Shown here one piece after another: positions 33,708 to 44,015 of a DNA stretch of 64,000 nucleotides. The number at the start of each line of letters is the position of its first letter. Position 1 is the first letter of the stretch. The translations under genes and the position numbers were made by a program. The notes beneath the pieces are model-generated. The model did no database searches and was not told where the DNA came from. It saw nothing but the letters and a program-made list of their open reading frames with translations. Location of the stretch: positions 2,480,001 through 2,544,000 of the forward strand of contig NZ_CP180537.1 in NCBI RefSeq assembly GCF_047777955.1, written 5' to 3'. Source of the DNA: Didemnitutus sp047777955. Its GTDB lineage: Bacteria; Verrucomicrobiota; Verrucomicrobiia; Opitutales; Opitutaceae.

Positions 33708-34985
33708 ATGACCAGTTCCGAGAAACTCTTCGAACGCGCCAAGCAGCTCATCCCCGGCGGCGTGAACTCCCCCGTGCGCGCCTTCCGCTCCGTCGGCGGC
33801 GCGCCGTTCTTCACCCGCTCCGCGCAGGGGGCCACGCTCACGACGGCCGACGGGCGCGAGCTGATCGACTTCGTCTGCACCTGGGGCCCGGCCATCCACG
33901 GCCACAACCACCCGCGCATCAAGGCCGCCATCGCCGCCGCGCTGGAGCGCGGCACGTCCTTCGGCACGCCCAACCCGCTCGAGGTCGAGATGGCCGAGCT
34001 GATCGTGAAGTTCTTCCCGTCGATCCAGAAGGTCCGACTCTGCTCCAGCGGCACCGAGGCGACGATGTCCGCCATCCGCCTCGCCCGCGGTTACACCAAG
34101 CGCGACAAGATCATCAAGTTCGCCGGCTGCTACCACGGCCACAGCGACTCGCTGCTCGTCGCCGCCGGCTCCGGCGCGCTCACGCACGGCCATCCCGACA
34201 GCGCCGGCGTGCCGGCAGCGTTCGCGCAGCAGACCATCGTGCTGCCCTACAACGACACCGCGGCGCTCCAGGCCGCGTTCGCGGCCAACACCGGCCAGAT
34301 CGCCTGCGTCATCCTCGAGCCCTACATCGGCAACGTCGGCTTCATCAAGCCCGACGCGGGCTACCTGCAGTTCGTCCGCCAGATCACCGCCGCGCACGGC
34401 TCGGTGCTCATCTTCGACGAGGTCATGACCGGCTTCCGCCTCGCCAAGGGCGGCGTGCAGGAACTCGAGAAAATCACGCCCGACCTCACCACGCTGGGCA
34501 AGATCATCGGCGGCGGCCTGCCCGTCGGCGCCTTCGGCGGCCGCGCCGAGATCATGGATTACCTCGCGCCGCTCGGCCCGGTCTACCAGGCCGGCACGCT
34601 CAGCGGCAACCCGCTCGCCATGGCCGCGGGCATCGCGTCGCTCCAGCTGCTCGAGGAACTGAATCCCTACGCGCGCCTCGACGCGCTCGGCCGCCAGGTC
34701 GTGGGCGCGGCGAAGGCCGCCGCCGCCGCCAAGGGCCTCCCGCTCCAGGCGCCGCAGGTCGGGTCGATGTTCAGCCTCTTCTTCACGCCCACGCCCGTGC
34801 GCGACATGCCGACGGCGCTCGCTTCCGACGCCAAGCTCTTCGGCCGATTCTTCCACGCCTGCCTCGACGGCGGCGTCTACCTGCCCCCGAGCGCTTACGA
34901 GGCGTGGTTCCTCAGCACCGCCCACGAGGGCAATGCCGTGGCGCGGGCTTGCGAAGTCGTGTCGAAAGCCATTACCTCGCTCTAA
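33708..34985 (+). CDS. hemL: Glutamate-1-semialdehyde 2,1-aminomutase
   Basis: 425 residues, PLP enzyme making 5-aminolevulinate for haem in the C5 pathway. N-terminus LFERAKQLIPGGVNSPVRAF, SSGTEATMSAIRLARGYT, LIFDEVMTGFRLAKGG, and the PLP lysine Lys265 in TLGKIIGGGLPVGAFGG. The ATG at 33708 follows CTTTCCCG with no Shine-Dalgarno. It is the second gene in a + strand run after nadE, 52 bp apart. Confidence 0.96.
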   Translation: MTSSEKLFERAKQLIPGGVNSPVRAFRSVGGAPFFTRSAQGATLTTADGRELIDFVCTWGPAIHGHNHPRIKAAIAAALERGTSFGTPNPLEVEMAELIVKFFPSIQKVRLCSSGTEATMSAIRLARGYTKRDKIIKFAGCYHGHSDSLLVAAGSGALTHGHPDSAGVPAAFAQQTIVLPYNDTAALQAAFAANTGQIACVILEPYIGNVGFIKPDAGYLQFVRQITAAHGSVLIFDEVMTGFRLAKGGVQELEKITPDLTTLGKIIGGGLPVGAFGGRAEIMDYLAPLGPVYQAGTLSGNPLAMAAGIASLQLLEELNPYARLDALGRQVVGAAKAAAAAKGLPLQAPQVGSMFSLFFTPTPVRDMPTALASDAKLFGRFFHACLDGGVYLPPSAYEAWFLSTAHEGNAVARACEVVSKAITSL

Positions 34986-35020
34986 GGAACGGCCGTTTGT
35001 GCCGTTGATTTAGAGCAAAC

Positions 35021-36804
35021 ATGCGCCTCCTCCGCCTCCACGCCCTCGCCGCCGCGTTGCTGCTGGCCGTCGTCGCGCGCGCCCAACCGGCCCACGCGCC
35101 GGTCCTGCCGCTGAGCGAGCTGAAGCCGGGCATGAAGGGCGAGGTCTGGACCGTCTTCCGCGGCACGCAGTCGGAGCCGTTCGCCGTGCAGGTCACCGGC
35201 GTGCTCCAGAACGCCCTCGGGCCGGGCAAGAGCCTGATCCTCTGCGAACTCACTGACCCGCGCGTGCAGCCGATGGGCGCCGTTGCCGGCATGAGCGGCA
35301 GCCCGCTCTACATCGACGGCAAGATCGCCGGCGTGCTCTCCTACCAGATCCAGCGCTTCGAGACCGTGCGCTACGCCGGGTTCACCCCGATCGCCGACAT
35401 GCTCGAGGTCAGCTCCCTGCCCGCCAGCGCGCCCGCGCCCGCGACGACGCTGCCGATCCCGGTCAAGGCGGGCCCGCGCGCCCGCGACGAGCGGCCGGCC
35501 CCGCGCGCGATGGGCGGCGACTTCCAGCCGTTCCGCCCGGTGTTCGCGCTCGGCGGCATCGCGCCGCAGGTGGCCGAGGTGATGGCGCCGCAATTCGAGG
35601 CCATCGGGCTCAACGCCATCGCGCTCGGCGGCAACACCGGCTCCGCCGCGGCGGAGATGCCCGACGCGCCGGCGCCGGACCTGAAACCCGGCGGCGTCGT
35701 CGCCGCCGCGCTCGCGGTCGGCGACATCACCATGGCCGCCGGCGGCACCGTCTCGCACGTCGACGGCACGCACGTCCTCGCCTTCGGCCACCCGCTCATG
35801 ACGCTCGGCGCCACCGAGGTGCCGATGGCCGAGGCGGAGATCGTTACGATTTTGCCGAGCTCGCTGAACTCGATCAAGGTGAGCAACACCGGCCGCGTGA
35901 TCGGCACCTTCTCCCAGGACCGCCTCTCCGCCATCTACGGCGAGGTCGGCCGCATGCCGCACCTCGTGCCGGTCGAGATCGACCTGCCGTCGCGCCTCAA
36001 CCGCAAGAGCCTGAAGTTCTCCGTCGTGCAGCACGAGATGCTGCTGCCCGCCATCGCGGCCACCGGCCTGACGCAGGCCGTGCTCGGCTCGAACGAAGCG
36101 GGCCTCACGCGCGGCTTCCGCCTGCGCGCCACGGTCGAATACGCCGGGCGCGAGCCGCTGGAGTTCAGCCGCCTCTACCCGGGGCCTCAGGGCTTCGCCC
36201 AGGGCGTGGGCGAGTTCACCCAGAACCTCCAGCAGTGGCTCTTCAATCCCTACGAGCGCACCTTCCCCGAGAAGATCCGCTTCGCCGTCGAGGAGACCCC
36301 GAGACGCCCGTCGGCTACGTCGAGCTGCTCCAGGTTTCGCGCACGACCGCGACCGCCGGCGAGACGATCACCGCCGCGATCAGCTGGCGCGGCTTCCAGT
36401 CCGAGCGGGCGGTCGAAACCGTCGCGATCCCGGTCCCGGCCGATTGGACGGGCAAGGAACTCGAGGTCGTGCTCGCCAACGGCCGCCAGCTCGACGACCT
36501 CACCGGCCGCCCACGCGCGATGAACGTCAGCCAGCTGCGCAACTTCGACGAATACCTCGGCCTGCTCCGCGACGCGCGCGACGCCGACGGGCTCTACCTC
36601 GCCGTGGTCGAGCGCACCGCCCTCTTCACCGACAACACCGCCACCACGGTCGAGCTGCCGGGCTCCTTCGAGCGCATCGCCCGCTCGACCGACGCCGCGC
36701 GCTATCAGCGCCGCGAGGCCGCGGTGCCCCTCTGGGAATCCCACCTCCTGCCCGGCCGCCTCTTCAACGTGAACCTGCGCCGGTCGCTGAAGATCACGGA
36801 CTGA
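35021..36804 (+). CDS. Secreted SpoIVB-like (S55) serine protease domain protein (one frame break)
   Basis: An N-terminal signal peptide (ALAAALLLAVVARAQ, cut after about residue 21) precedes an S55-type domain: LKPGMKGEVWTVFRGTQSE, and VAGMSGSPLYIDGKIAGVLS with the active serine in the GMSGSP motif, and AFGHPLMTLG. A C-terminal region follows the frame break at the C run 36297-36300; adding one C gives VEETPETPVGYVELLQV and continues to NLRRSLKITD. The repaired length is about 594 residues. The family cuts or is self-processed; in spore formers it activates a membrane protease. Here it is likely periplasmic or outer-surface, with unknown substrate. It precedes a secreted propeller-like protein by 38 bp. 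Confidence 0.8.
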
Positions 36805-36842
36805 TCCGCGCCGTCCGCCGCGCCCCGCGGACCTGTTTCCTC

Positions 36843-39120
36843 ATGCGACTCCTCCCTCTCCTCGCGTTCGCCGCCGCGGGCGCGACCCTCACCGCGGAAC
36901 CGCTCTCCAAGCAGCTCGAGATCGACTTCTTCCGCGAAGTCCCCAACCGCAATCTCAAGGGCTTCGCCGTGCGCTCCGACGGCCGCCTGCTCGTCGGCCC
37001 GACGCTCCGCGACCTGCCGGGCTCGATCCCCGCCGACCTGCTGTGGACCTTCACGCGCGCCGGCGACGACAAGGCGTGGCTCGTCGGCACCGGCCCCGAG
37101 GGCAAGGTCTTCCGCGTCAACACCGACGTGCGCACCGACTACAAGCCGGAGCTCGCGCTCGATCTCGACGCCACGCACGTCTTCGCCCTCTGCGCGCTCG
37201 ACGGCGACGCCTTCCTCGCCGGCACCTCGCCACAGGGCACGCTGGCGCTCGCACGCGGCGGCAAGCTGGTCGCCCTCGCCGGCCTGCCGGCCGATTCCAT
37301 CTTCGACATCGCGCGGCTGCCCGGACCGGCCGCCGCCGTGCTCGTCGCCACCGGCAACCCCGGCCGCATCTACCGCGTCGACCTCGCGAAATTCGCCGCC
37401 GCCGGCGAGGCCAAGGGCAAGCTCGCCACGCCCGCCGACCTGGCCAAGCACGGCATCACGCTCTTCGGCGAGATCCGCGACCGCAACGTCCGCCGCCTCC
37501 TTCCCTCGCCGACGGCCGCGTCATCGCCGGCTCCGCTCCGAAGGGCAACGTCTACGCCTTCCCCGCCGCCGGCGGCGCGCCGCTGCTGCTGCTCGAGAAC
37601 CGCGAGGCCGAGGTCACCGACCTGCTGGCCGACCGCGACGGTTCCTTCTACGCCGCGGTCACGCTCTCCGGCGCCACCGGCGAGGCCCGCGTCAACCGCC
37701 CCGCGGCGCCCGCCGCCCCGGCCGCGGCCAAGGCCGACGACGCGAACGACAGCGACCCGGCGCGGACGGAGAAATTCACCGGCCGCGCGCAGCTGGTCTA
37801 TTTCCCCGCCGACGCCCTGCCCGAGACGGTCGTCTCGCGCCCGAACACCGCGTTCTACCGCCTCGCCTGGCACGAGGACGCGGCCTCGCGCTGGATCCTC
37901 ATCAGCGGCGGCGAGCAGGGCGAGATCGTCGCCTACGCGCCCGCGGAGCGCCGCAGCCTGAACCTCGGCGCCGTCGCCTCCGCGCAGGTCAACGCCATCC
38001 TCCCCAGCCACACCGGCACCCGCGGCCTCTTCCATCTCCTCCGCAACAACGCGGCCGGCTTCTCCCAGCTGAACTTCTACGAAAGCACCGATCGATCGCT
38101 CGAGACCCGCAAGCTCGACCTCGGCGTCGCCGCCGACCTCGGCCAGGTGCGCTTCGCCCGTCTCGACGGCGCCGCCGCCGAACGCGTGCGCGTCGCACTC
38201 CGCACCAGCCTCGGCAGCGACGAGCTCGAGGGCTGGGGCCCGTGGACCGACCTGAAGCCCGCCGACGGCGGCTGGTTCGCCCCGGCTTGCGCGGCCGCTA
38301 CGTGCAGCTGCGCGTGACCTGGCGCTACCAGCTCGACGCCGAGCCCGCGATCGACAAGGCGACGCTCTTCTACCTCCCGCAGAACCGCCGGCCGCAGCTG
38401 GCCGACTTCCGGATCTTCCCGGCCAACCTCGGCCTGGTGCCCGTGGCCGACACCGGCGCGGTCAGCCCGAGCATGACGCTCGGACAACTGCTCTTCCCCT
38501 CCGCCCGCGACGCCAAGGACGACGGCGGCGCGAAACGCAAGGGCGGCCTGTTCAACAGCCCGGTCGTTCCCGCTCCCGGCGCCCAGATCGTCTACTGGAC
38601 GCTCACCGACGCCGACGACGACAATGTCGTCGCCACGTTCTCGATCAGCCCCGAGGGCAAGGACGAGTGGACCGACCTCGCGATCGACACGCCGGATTCC
38701 TACGTGCAGTTCGACATCAGTCACCTGCCCGAGGGCCGCTACCGCTCGCGCCTCGTTGCCCGCGAGACGGCGCCGCGCCCGGTGGCGCAGCGGCTCGGCT
38801 ACACCTTCGAGACCGACTTCCTCACCGTCGACCGCACCCCGCCGGAGATCCTCGACGCCAGGGTCGAGCACGTCGCCGGCACCTGGCGGGTGAGCGTCGA
38901 GGGGCGGGACGCCCTCAGCCTGCTCGAGGGCGCGGAGTTCGCGTTGAACAACGGCGCGCACGTGACGCTCGAACAGCCGGCCGACGGCATCCTCGATAGC
39001 CGCCGCGAGACCTTCGTCGCCGAGTTCACCGACGCCAAGTCCGCCGGCGCCACCTCGGTCGAGATCACGCTCTACGACAAGTCCGGCAACAGCGCCGCGA
39101 AGCGCCTGCCGCTGAAGTAA
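36843..39120 (+). CDS. Secreted beta-propeller-like protein (two frame breaks)
   Basis: A signal peptide (LLPLLAFAAAGATLTAE) is followed by repeated blade-like segments with Asp/Gly turns, such as AWLVGTGPEGKVFRV, AFLAGTSPQGTLAL, AVLVATGNPGRIYRV and VIAGSAPKGNVYAF. These are four or more copies of a (A/G)G(T/S)xPxG-like strand pattern, consistent with a beta-propeller. The C-terminal half has Ig-like strands (YVQLRVTWRYQLD, EITLYDKSGNSAAK). Frame breaks at C runs 37503-37505 and 38280-38283 are both repaired by adding one C. The repaired length is about 759 residues. No enzyme motif. It probably acts with the S55 protein upstream; function otherwise unknown. Confidence 0.7.
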
Positions 39121-39168
39121 AACCCGCGCGTCCCATCGGCGGCGAACAGCCGTGCGACGCGTAAGCCG

Positions 39169-39205
39169 GTGCGGCGCGCCCCCGAGGAGCGCCGCACGGA
39201 TTTCT
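39169..39205 (+). terminator. Probable terminator after the propeller gene
   Basis: Perfect 9-bp stem GTGCGGCGC (39169-39177) / GCGCCGCAC (39189-39197), 11-base loop, followed by GGATTTCTCT. The T run is short, so factor-assisted termination is possible. Confidence 0.55.
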
Positions 39206-39242
39206 CTCCTCATCGGCGCGAAACGCGTGCACGTTCAGGGCC

Positions 39243-40094
39243 ATGGCGCTCCTTGGCCAACGCAATCGTCTCCGTATCGTCCGCTTCGCCCCGCCGGGTT
39301 ACTACCTCGACGGCGGCAGCCACGGCGAAATCCTGCTGCCCAGCCGCTACATTCCCGCCGGCACCACGCCGGGCGATCTGATCGAAGTGCTGGTGTATCG
39401 GGACACCGAGGATCGCCTCGTGGCCACGACCGAAAAGCCGCTCGCCTACGCCGGCGAGTTCGCCGCCCTGCGCGTCGTCAGCCTGACCCCGCGCATCGGC
39501 GTGTTCCTCGATTGGGGACTGGAGAAGGACCTGCTGCTGCCGATCCGCGAGATGTCCGGCCCCGTCCAGCCGGGCGAACGGATCGTCGTGCTCGTGATGA
39601 TCGACCCGCACACCGACCGCCTGATCGCGACGGCGCGCTTCAACCGCTTCCTCGACCGCACGCCGCCGCGCTACCACGAAGGCGAATCGGTGCGCCTGCT
39701 CGTCGCGAGCCGCAGCCCCATCGGCTACAACCTGGTCGTCAACCATGCGCACCGGGGACTGATCTATCACACCGACCTCGCCGCGCCGCTGGCGATCGGC
39801 GAGTGGGTCGACGGCTACGTGCGCGCCATCCGCCCCGACGGCAAACTCGACCTCGCGCTCGGCAAGGCCGGTTACCGCCGCATCGCGGCGCTGACCGACC
39901 AGATCCTCGCCGCCCTGGAGGCCAACGGCGGCCGCCTGCCCTACGGCGACAACAGCATCCCGGAGGAAATCCGCGCCGCCTTCGGCGTGAGCAAGAAGGC
40001 GTTCAAGCAGGCCATCGGCGCACTCTACCGCGAGCGCCGCATCGTCATCGAGCCGCGCGGCATCCGGCTCGCCGAACCGAGCGACGACCGGTAG
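39243..40094 (+). CDS. cvfB: CvfB/YitL-like S1 RNA-binding protein
   Basis: 283 residues. It has S1-like beta-barrels (GYYLDGGSHGEILLPSRYIP, VSLTPRIGVFLDWGLEKDLLLP, YNLVVNHAHRGLIYHTDL) and a C-terminal winged-helix-like part ending in PEEIRAAFGVSKKAFKQAIGAL. This is the architecture of CvfB, known from Staphylococcus as an RNA-binding virulence regulator, but widespread in bacteria as a translation-linked protein. Convergent with xerC. The exact RNA target is unknown. Confidence 0.85.
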   Translation: MALLGQRNRLRIVRFAPPGYYLDGGSHGEILLPSRYIPAGTTPGDLIEVLVYRDTEDRLVATTEKPLAYAGEFAALRVVSLTPRIGVFLDWGLEKDLLLPIREMSGPVQPGERIVVLVMIDPHTDRLIATARFNRFLDRTPPRYHEGESVRLLVASRSPIGYNLVVNHAHRGLIYHTDLAAPLAIGEWVDGYVRAIRPDGKLDLALGKAGYRRIAALTDQILAALEANGGRLPYGDNSIPEEIRAAFGVSKKAFKQAIGALYRERRIVIEPRGIRLAEPSDDR

Positions 40095-40132
40095 CGAAGC
40101 GCGGGAGCCATCGTCCCCGGGCCGTTGTGCAT

Positions 40133-40188
40133 CCGGAGCGCCCGGTTCCCGTCGCGCCACCGCGGCGGTCGCGGGCCCTGCGCTCCGG
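40133..40188. other. Inverted repeat between cvfB and xerC
   Basis: CCGGAGCG (40133-40140) and CGCTCCGG (40181-40188), 8 bp, in the 150-bp gap between the two convergent genes, with a very GC-rich interior. It may act as a shared terminator; no T run is present. Confidence 0.3.
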
Positions 40189-40244
40189 GAGTTTCGACGC
40201 GGCGGTCGCCGCATCGCGCGCGCGAGCCGCACGCGCCGCCGGTC

Positions 40245-41198
40245 CTACGCCCGCGGGTGCGCCTTGGCGTAGATTTCCTTCAGCCGGGCGACGCTCGTGT
40301 GCGTGTAGATCTGCGTCGTCGCGAGGTTGGCGTGCCCGAGCAGCTCCTGCACCGCGCGCAGGTCGGCGCCGGAGTTCAGCAGGTGGGTGGCGTAGGAATG
40401 CCGCAGCTTGTGCGGCGAGAGGTCCATCGGCAGATCGGCGAGCGCGAGGTAGCGCTTCACGATCAGTTGCACGGCGCGCACGGACAGGCGGTCGCCGCGC
40501 GCGGTGACGAGCACGGGATGCGGCGGCTTCGGGTCGGGCGCGAACTCGTCGCGGAACTTCTGCAGCACCGCCATCGCCACCGCACCGAGCGGGCAGATGC
40601 GCTCCTTGCGGCCCTTGCCGAGCACGCGCGCGCTGCCGGTGCCGAAATCGATCGCGCCGTAATTCAGGCCCACGAGCTCGCTCACGCGCAGTCCGCCGCC
40701 GTAGAGCAGCTCGAGCACGAGCCGGTCGCGCCAGGCGGTGAACTTGTCCGCCTCGCCGCGCTCGAGGAGCTTCTGCGGCCCCGCGAGCAGCGTGGCCACC
40801 TGGGTCTCGGTCAGGAATTTCGGCAGTGTCCGCCCGAGCTTCGGGAGCGGCACGCCGGTGAAGGGATTGCGGGCCAGCCGGCCGCGCCGCTGCCAGTAGC
40901 GGAAGAACGCGCGCAGGCCGGAGACGTGATTGTGCAGCGTGCGACGGCTGAAGCGCCGCTGTCCCTCGATGACGAAGCCGCGCATGTCCGCGGTCGTGAA
41001 GCCGGCGAAGCCGTCCGCGCGTCCGCGGGCGCCGGTCTGGGCCCAGAGGTAGAAATCCTCGAACGCCTGCCGGTAGTTCCGCACCGTGTAGGCGGAGTAG
41101 CGCCGCTCCTTGGCGAGGAAATCGAGGAACGGCTCCAGCCACTCGGCGGCGACGGCGGCCGGCACCTTCGTCTCGGGCGCGGGAGCGTCCTCGCTCAT
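40245..41198 (-). CDS. xerC: Tyrosine recombinase XerC
   Basis: 317 residues. The N-terminal SAM-like domain includes YSAYTVRNYRQAF. The catalytic domain has Arg in GGLRVSELVGL, Lys in LGKGRKERICP, His-x-x-Arg in SPHKLRHSYATHLL, His in ELLGHANLATTQ and nucleophile Tyr in IYTHTSVARLKEIY. The end KAHPRA is typical of XerC/XerD. It resolves chromosome dimers at dif and is the enzyme a Xer-exploiting element would use (see 3852-3879). Upstream of it on the same strand is mazG, 7 bp away. Confidence 0.93.
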   Translation of the reverse strand: MSEDAPAPETKVPAAVAAEWLEPFLDFLAKERRYSAYTVRNYRQAFEDFYLWAQTGARGRADGFAGFTTADMRGFVIEGQRRFSRRTLHNHVSGLRAFFRYWQRRGRLARNPFTGVPLPKLGRTLPKFLTETQVATLLAGPQKLLERGEADKFTAWRDRLVLELLYGGGLRVSELVGLNYGAIDFGTGSARVLGKGRKERICPLGAVAMAVLQKFRDEFAPDPKPPHPVLVTARGDRLSVRAVQLIVKRYLALADLPMDLSPHKLRHSYATHLLNSGADLRAVQELLGHANLATTQIYTHTSVARLKEIYAKAHPRA

Positions 41199-41205
41199 GG
41201 CGCGC

Positions 41206-41874
41206 TCAGGCCTGCGCCGCGACGCGGGCCTCCACCGCGTGCATCACGCGGTCGCATTCGCGGCGCAGCGCCAGCTCGGGATCGATGCCGCGCGCGCGGC
41301 AGGCGGCGGCCAGCTCGTAGAGCGCGCGGCCGGCGGCCTCGGGCGTGAGCGCCTCGGCGCGGCGCGCGATCGCGGCGGCGTCGACGACGCCGTCGGCGGG
41401 CAGCCGCTGCTTCTCGATGCGCTTGGCGACGTCCTCGGCGAACAGCAGCGCGGGCAGGCGCGGCGGGAGCTTCTTGAAGACCTGCGACTCGACCTTGCCC
41501 GCGGCGGCCTTCTCCTGCGCCTTGATGCCCTCCCAGACGTCGATGACCTGCTCGGCGTTGCCGGCGGTGGCGTCGCCGAAGACGTGCGGGTGGCGGCGGA
41601 CGAGCTTGTCGTTGATCTCGCGCGCCACGTCGTCGAAGGTGAAATCGCCGCGCTCCGCCGCCAGCTGGGCGTGGAAGACGACCTGGAGCAGCACGTCGCC
41701 GAGCTCCTCGCGCATGTGCGGGATGTCGCCGCGGTCGATGGTGTCGAGGAGTTCGCTGCACTCGTCGATCAGGTGCCGGGCAAGCGTGGCGTGGGTCTGC
41801 TCGCGGTCCCAGGGACAGCCGTCCGGGGCGCGGAGGCGGGCCATGGTCTGCCGCAGGTCGTCGATGGCGCTCAT
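41206..41874 (-). CDS. mazG: Nucleoside triphosphate pyrophosphohydrolase MazG
   Basis: 222 residues from ATG at 41874. The N-terminal MazG domain has LRAPDGCPWDREQTHATL, with the metal-binding Glu residues in LIDECSELLD and MREELGDVLLQVVFHAQLA. The C-terminal half (RHPHVFGD, WEGIKAQEK) is the second, degenerate domain, and the last 40 residues form a helical extension. Hydrolyses NTPs or dNTPs, including damaged ones. Precedes xerC on the same strand. Confidence 0.92.
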   Translation of the reverse strand: MSAIDDLRQTMARLRAPDGCPWDREQTHATLARHLIDECSELLDTIDRGDIPHMREELGDVLLQVVFHAQLAAERGDFTFDDVAREINDKLVRRHPHVFGDATAGNAEQVIDVWEGIKAQEKAAAGKVESQVFKKLPPRLPALLFAEDVAKRIEKQRLPADGVVDAAAIARRAEALTPEAAGRALYELAAACRARGIDPELALRRECDRVMHAVEARVAAQA

Positions 41875-41962
41875 GCGCCCCACTCTTCGCGTCATGGCGG
41901 CGGCGGCAAGAAACTTGTGGTTGCGCTGCCGTCCGGTTGGCCAATCCTAGTCGCTTCCCCGC

Positions 41963-42760
41963 ATGGACAAACTGGCCGAAATCATGGCGCACAAGCGGCG
42001 CGAGATCGCCCCGCTCCTCCGACCGGTGTTCGAGGAGGAACTGGCACGCCTGCACGCTTCGCTGCCGCCGGTGCCGTCGTTCGCCGCCGCCCTGCGCCGC
42101 GCCGACGGCAAGCTGGCGGTCATCGCCGAGATCAAGCGCCGTTCGCCCTCCGCCGGGGCCATCAGCGAGGGCACCAAGGCGATCGACCAGGCCCGGCGCT
42201 ACCACGGCGCCGGCGCCAGCGCGCTGTCCGTGCTGACCGATGAGAAGTTCTTCGGCGGCCGCATGGCGGACCTGGAGGAGGTCACGCAGTTCTTCCGGCA
42301 GCAGACCCCGGCGCTCCCCTGCCTGCGCAAGGACTTCATGGTGCACCCGGTGCAGGTGCTGCAGGCGCGCGAGGCCGGCGCGAGCGCGATCCTCATCATC
42401 GTGCGCGCGCTCGACGATTCCGAGATCTCGCAGCTCCACGCCGGCGCCGCGGCCGCCGGCATGGACGCGTTGTTCGAGATCCACGACGAGGCGGACCTCG
42501 AGCGGGCGGTGAAGCACGGCGCACGGATCATCGGCGTGAACAACCGCGACCTGGCGATCTTCAAGTGCGACCTCGCGCTCTCGGAGCGGCTGATCCCGCA
42601 GTTCCCGCGGGAGGTCATCGCCGTCAGCGAGAGCGGCATCTTCACCGCGCGCGACGCCGCACGCGTCCGCGCCGCGGGCGCGCAGGCCGTGCTGGTCGGA
42701 GAGGCGCTGATGCGCGCCGACGACCCCGCGGTGCTGATCCACGAGTTTTCCACGGCATGA
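41963..42760 (+). CDS. trpC: Indole-3-glycerol phosphate synthase
   Basis: 265 residues, tryptophan pathway (beta/alpha)8 barrel. Catalytic Lys in VIAEIKRRSPSAG, the Lys of CLRKDFMVHPVQV, the GVNNRDL motif, and phosphate-binding AVSESGIFT plus VLVGEALMRAD. No other trp genes adjoin it. The ATG follows CTTCCCCGC, a pyrimidine-rich leader. Its stop overlaps the next start as ATGA. Confidence 0.95.
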   Translation: MDKLAEIMAHKRREIAPLLRPVFEEELARLHASLPPVPSFAAALRRADGKLAVIAEIKRRSPSAGAISEGTKAIDQARRYHGAGASALSVLTDEKFFGGRMADLEEVTQFFRQQTPALPCLRKDFMVHPVQVLQAREAGASAILIIVRALDDSEISQLHAGAAAAGMDALFEIHDEADLERAVKHGARIIGVNNRDLAIFKCDLALSERLIPQFPREVIAVSESGIFTARDAARVRAAGAQAVLVGEALMRADDPAVLIHEFSTA

Positions 42761-43182
42761 GCACCAAACAGATTCCCTCCGATCCGCTGATCCTCGTCGG
42801 CGGCCTCATTTATTTCGGTCGCATGACCGACAAGATCCGCAAGCACGCGCGCGGCGAGCTGCGCGAGGACTTCCACGCCAACCTCGGCAAGGGCATGGAC
42901 GGTCGCCTCTGCAATTTCCTCCACGTCGACTACGAGGCGCTGAAGGCCCAGGTGCTCGCCGGCGCGACGGACGAGCAGGTGCTGGAGTGGTGCTACGCGC
43001 AGTCCCGGCGCCTCAACGCCGACGAGATCCTCATCTGGAACGATTTCATCGCCAAGCGCGGCTGGAACGACGGCGCCGCGCCGATCCTGGAGAAGTTCAA
43101 GGCCGAGGCCGGCCTGTCGGCCCGCGCCGACATCCGCACGCTGATGGAGTTCTGGGCGGTCGACGAAGGCCGCAAGACCTGA
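42757..43182 (+). CDS. DUF5069 domain protein
   Basis: 141 residues, ATG overlapping the trpC stop (ATGA), so it is probably translated with it. The features LILVGGLIYFGRMTDKIR and LCNFLHVDYEAL with WCYAQSRRLNADEILIWND match the DUF5069 family, which is common in verrucomicrobia and relatives. No signal peptide or membrane segment. Function unknown. The coupling to trpC and the position before rsmA are the only context clues. Confidence 0.8.
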   Translation: MSTKQIPSDPLILVGGLIYFGRMTDKIRKHARGELREDFHANLGKGMDGRLCNFLHVDYEALKAQVLAGATDEQVLEWCYAQSRRLNADEILIWNDFIAKRGWNDGAAPILEKFKAEAGLSARADIRTLMEFWAVDEGRKT

Positions 43183-43185
43183 GGC

Positions 43186-44009
43186 ATGCCGCTCACGCTC
43201 AACGCCACGCGTGAACTCCTCGCCCGCCTCGGCCACTCGCCGAAGCGGTTTCTCGGCCAGAATTTCCTCATCGACGGCAACATCGTCCGCAAGTCCGTCG
43301 AACTCGGCGCGGTTGCGCCCGGCGACACCGTCGTCGAGGTCGGCCCGGGGCTCGGCACGCTGACCTCGGCGCTGCTCGGCGCCGGGGCGGAGGTCTTCGC
43401 CGTCGAGAAGGACGGCACCATGGCCGCGCACCTGCGCGCCACGCTGGCGGTCGAGCATCCCGGCCGGCTGCACCTGATCGAGGAGGACGCCGTCGCGCAC
43501 CCGATCGCCGGCCTGCCCGCGGCGCGCGCGGCGGATTTCAAGATCGTCGCCAACCTGCCCTACGCGATCTCGACCCCCTGGATGGACGCCGTGCTCGGCG
43601 GCCCCTGCCGCGGCGCATGGTGCTGATGCTCCAGCAGGAGGCGGCGCAGCGCTACATGGCGAAGCCGGGCACGAAGCAGTTCGGCGCGATCTCGATCTTC
43701 GTCCAGTCGGCCTTCCTCACCGATCCCGGCCACAAGGTCCCCGCGACCTGCTTCTACCCGGCCCCGGACGTCGAATCCTACCTGCTCAACCTCGCGCGAC
43801 GCCCCGAGCCGTTCATCTTCGCGCCGGAGGTGAAGCGCCTGATCCGCGAATGTTTCCAGCAACGCCGCAAGCAGATCGGCTCGCTCCTGCGCGGCAAGCT
43901 GCCCGACGGCGGTGCGGCCTGGCTAGCGCTGCTGCCGGAGGCCGGCCTCGATGCCCGCGCCCGGCCGGAACAGATTCCCGTGGCACTCTGGCAGCGGCTG
44001 CGCGTCTAA
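43186..44009 (+). CDS. rsmA: 16S rRNA dimethyladenosine transferase RsmA/KsgA (one frame break)
   Basis: Dimethylates two adjacent adenines near the 3' end of 16S rRNA. SAM motif I VVEVGPGLGTLTSAL, AVEKDGTM, and the catalytic IVANLPYAIST are present, with RFLGQNFLID at the N-terminus. The frame breaks at the C run 43602-43605; one added C gives VLGGPLPRRMVLMLQQEAAQRY and leads to the normal C-terminus (PVALWQRLRV). The repaired protein has about 274 residues. Starts 3 bp after the DUF5069 stop, so it probably shares the transcript. Confidence 0.88.
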
Positions 44010-44015
44010 CGACGC

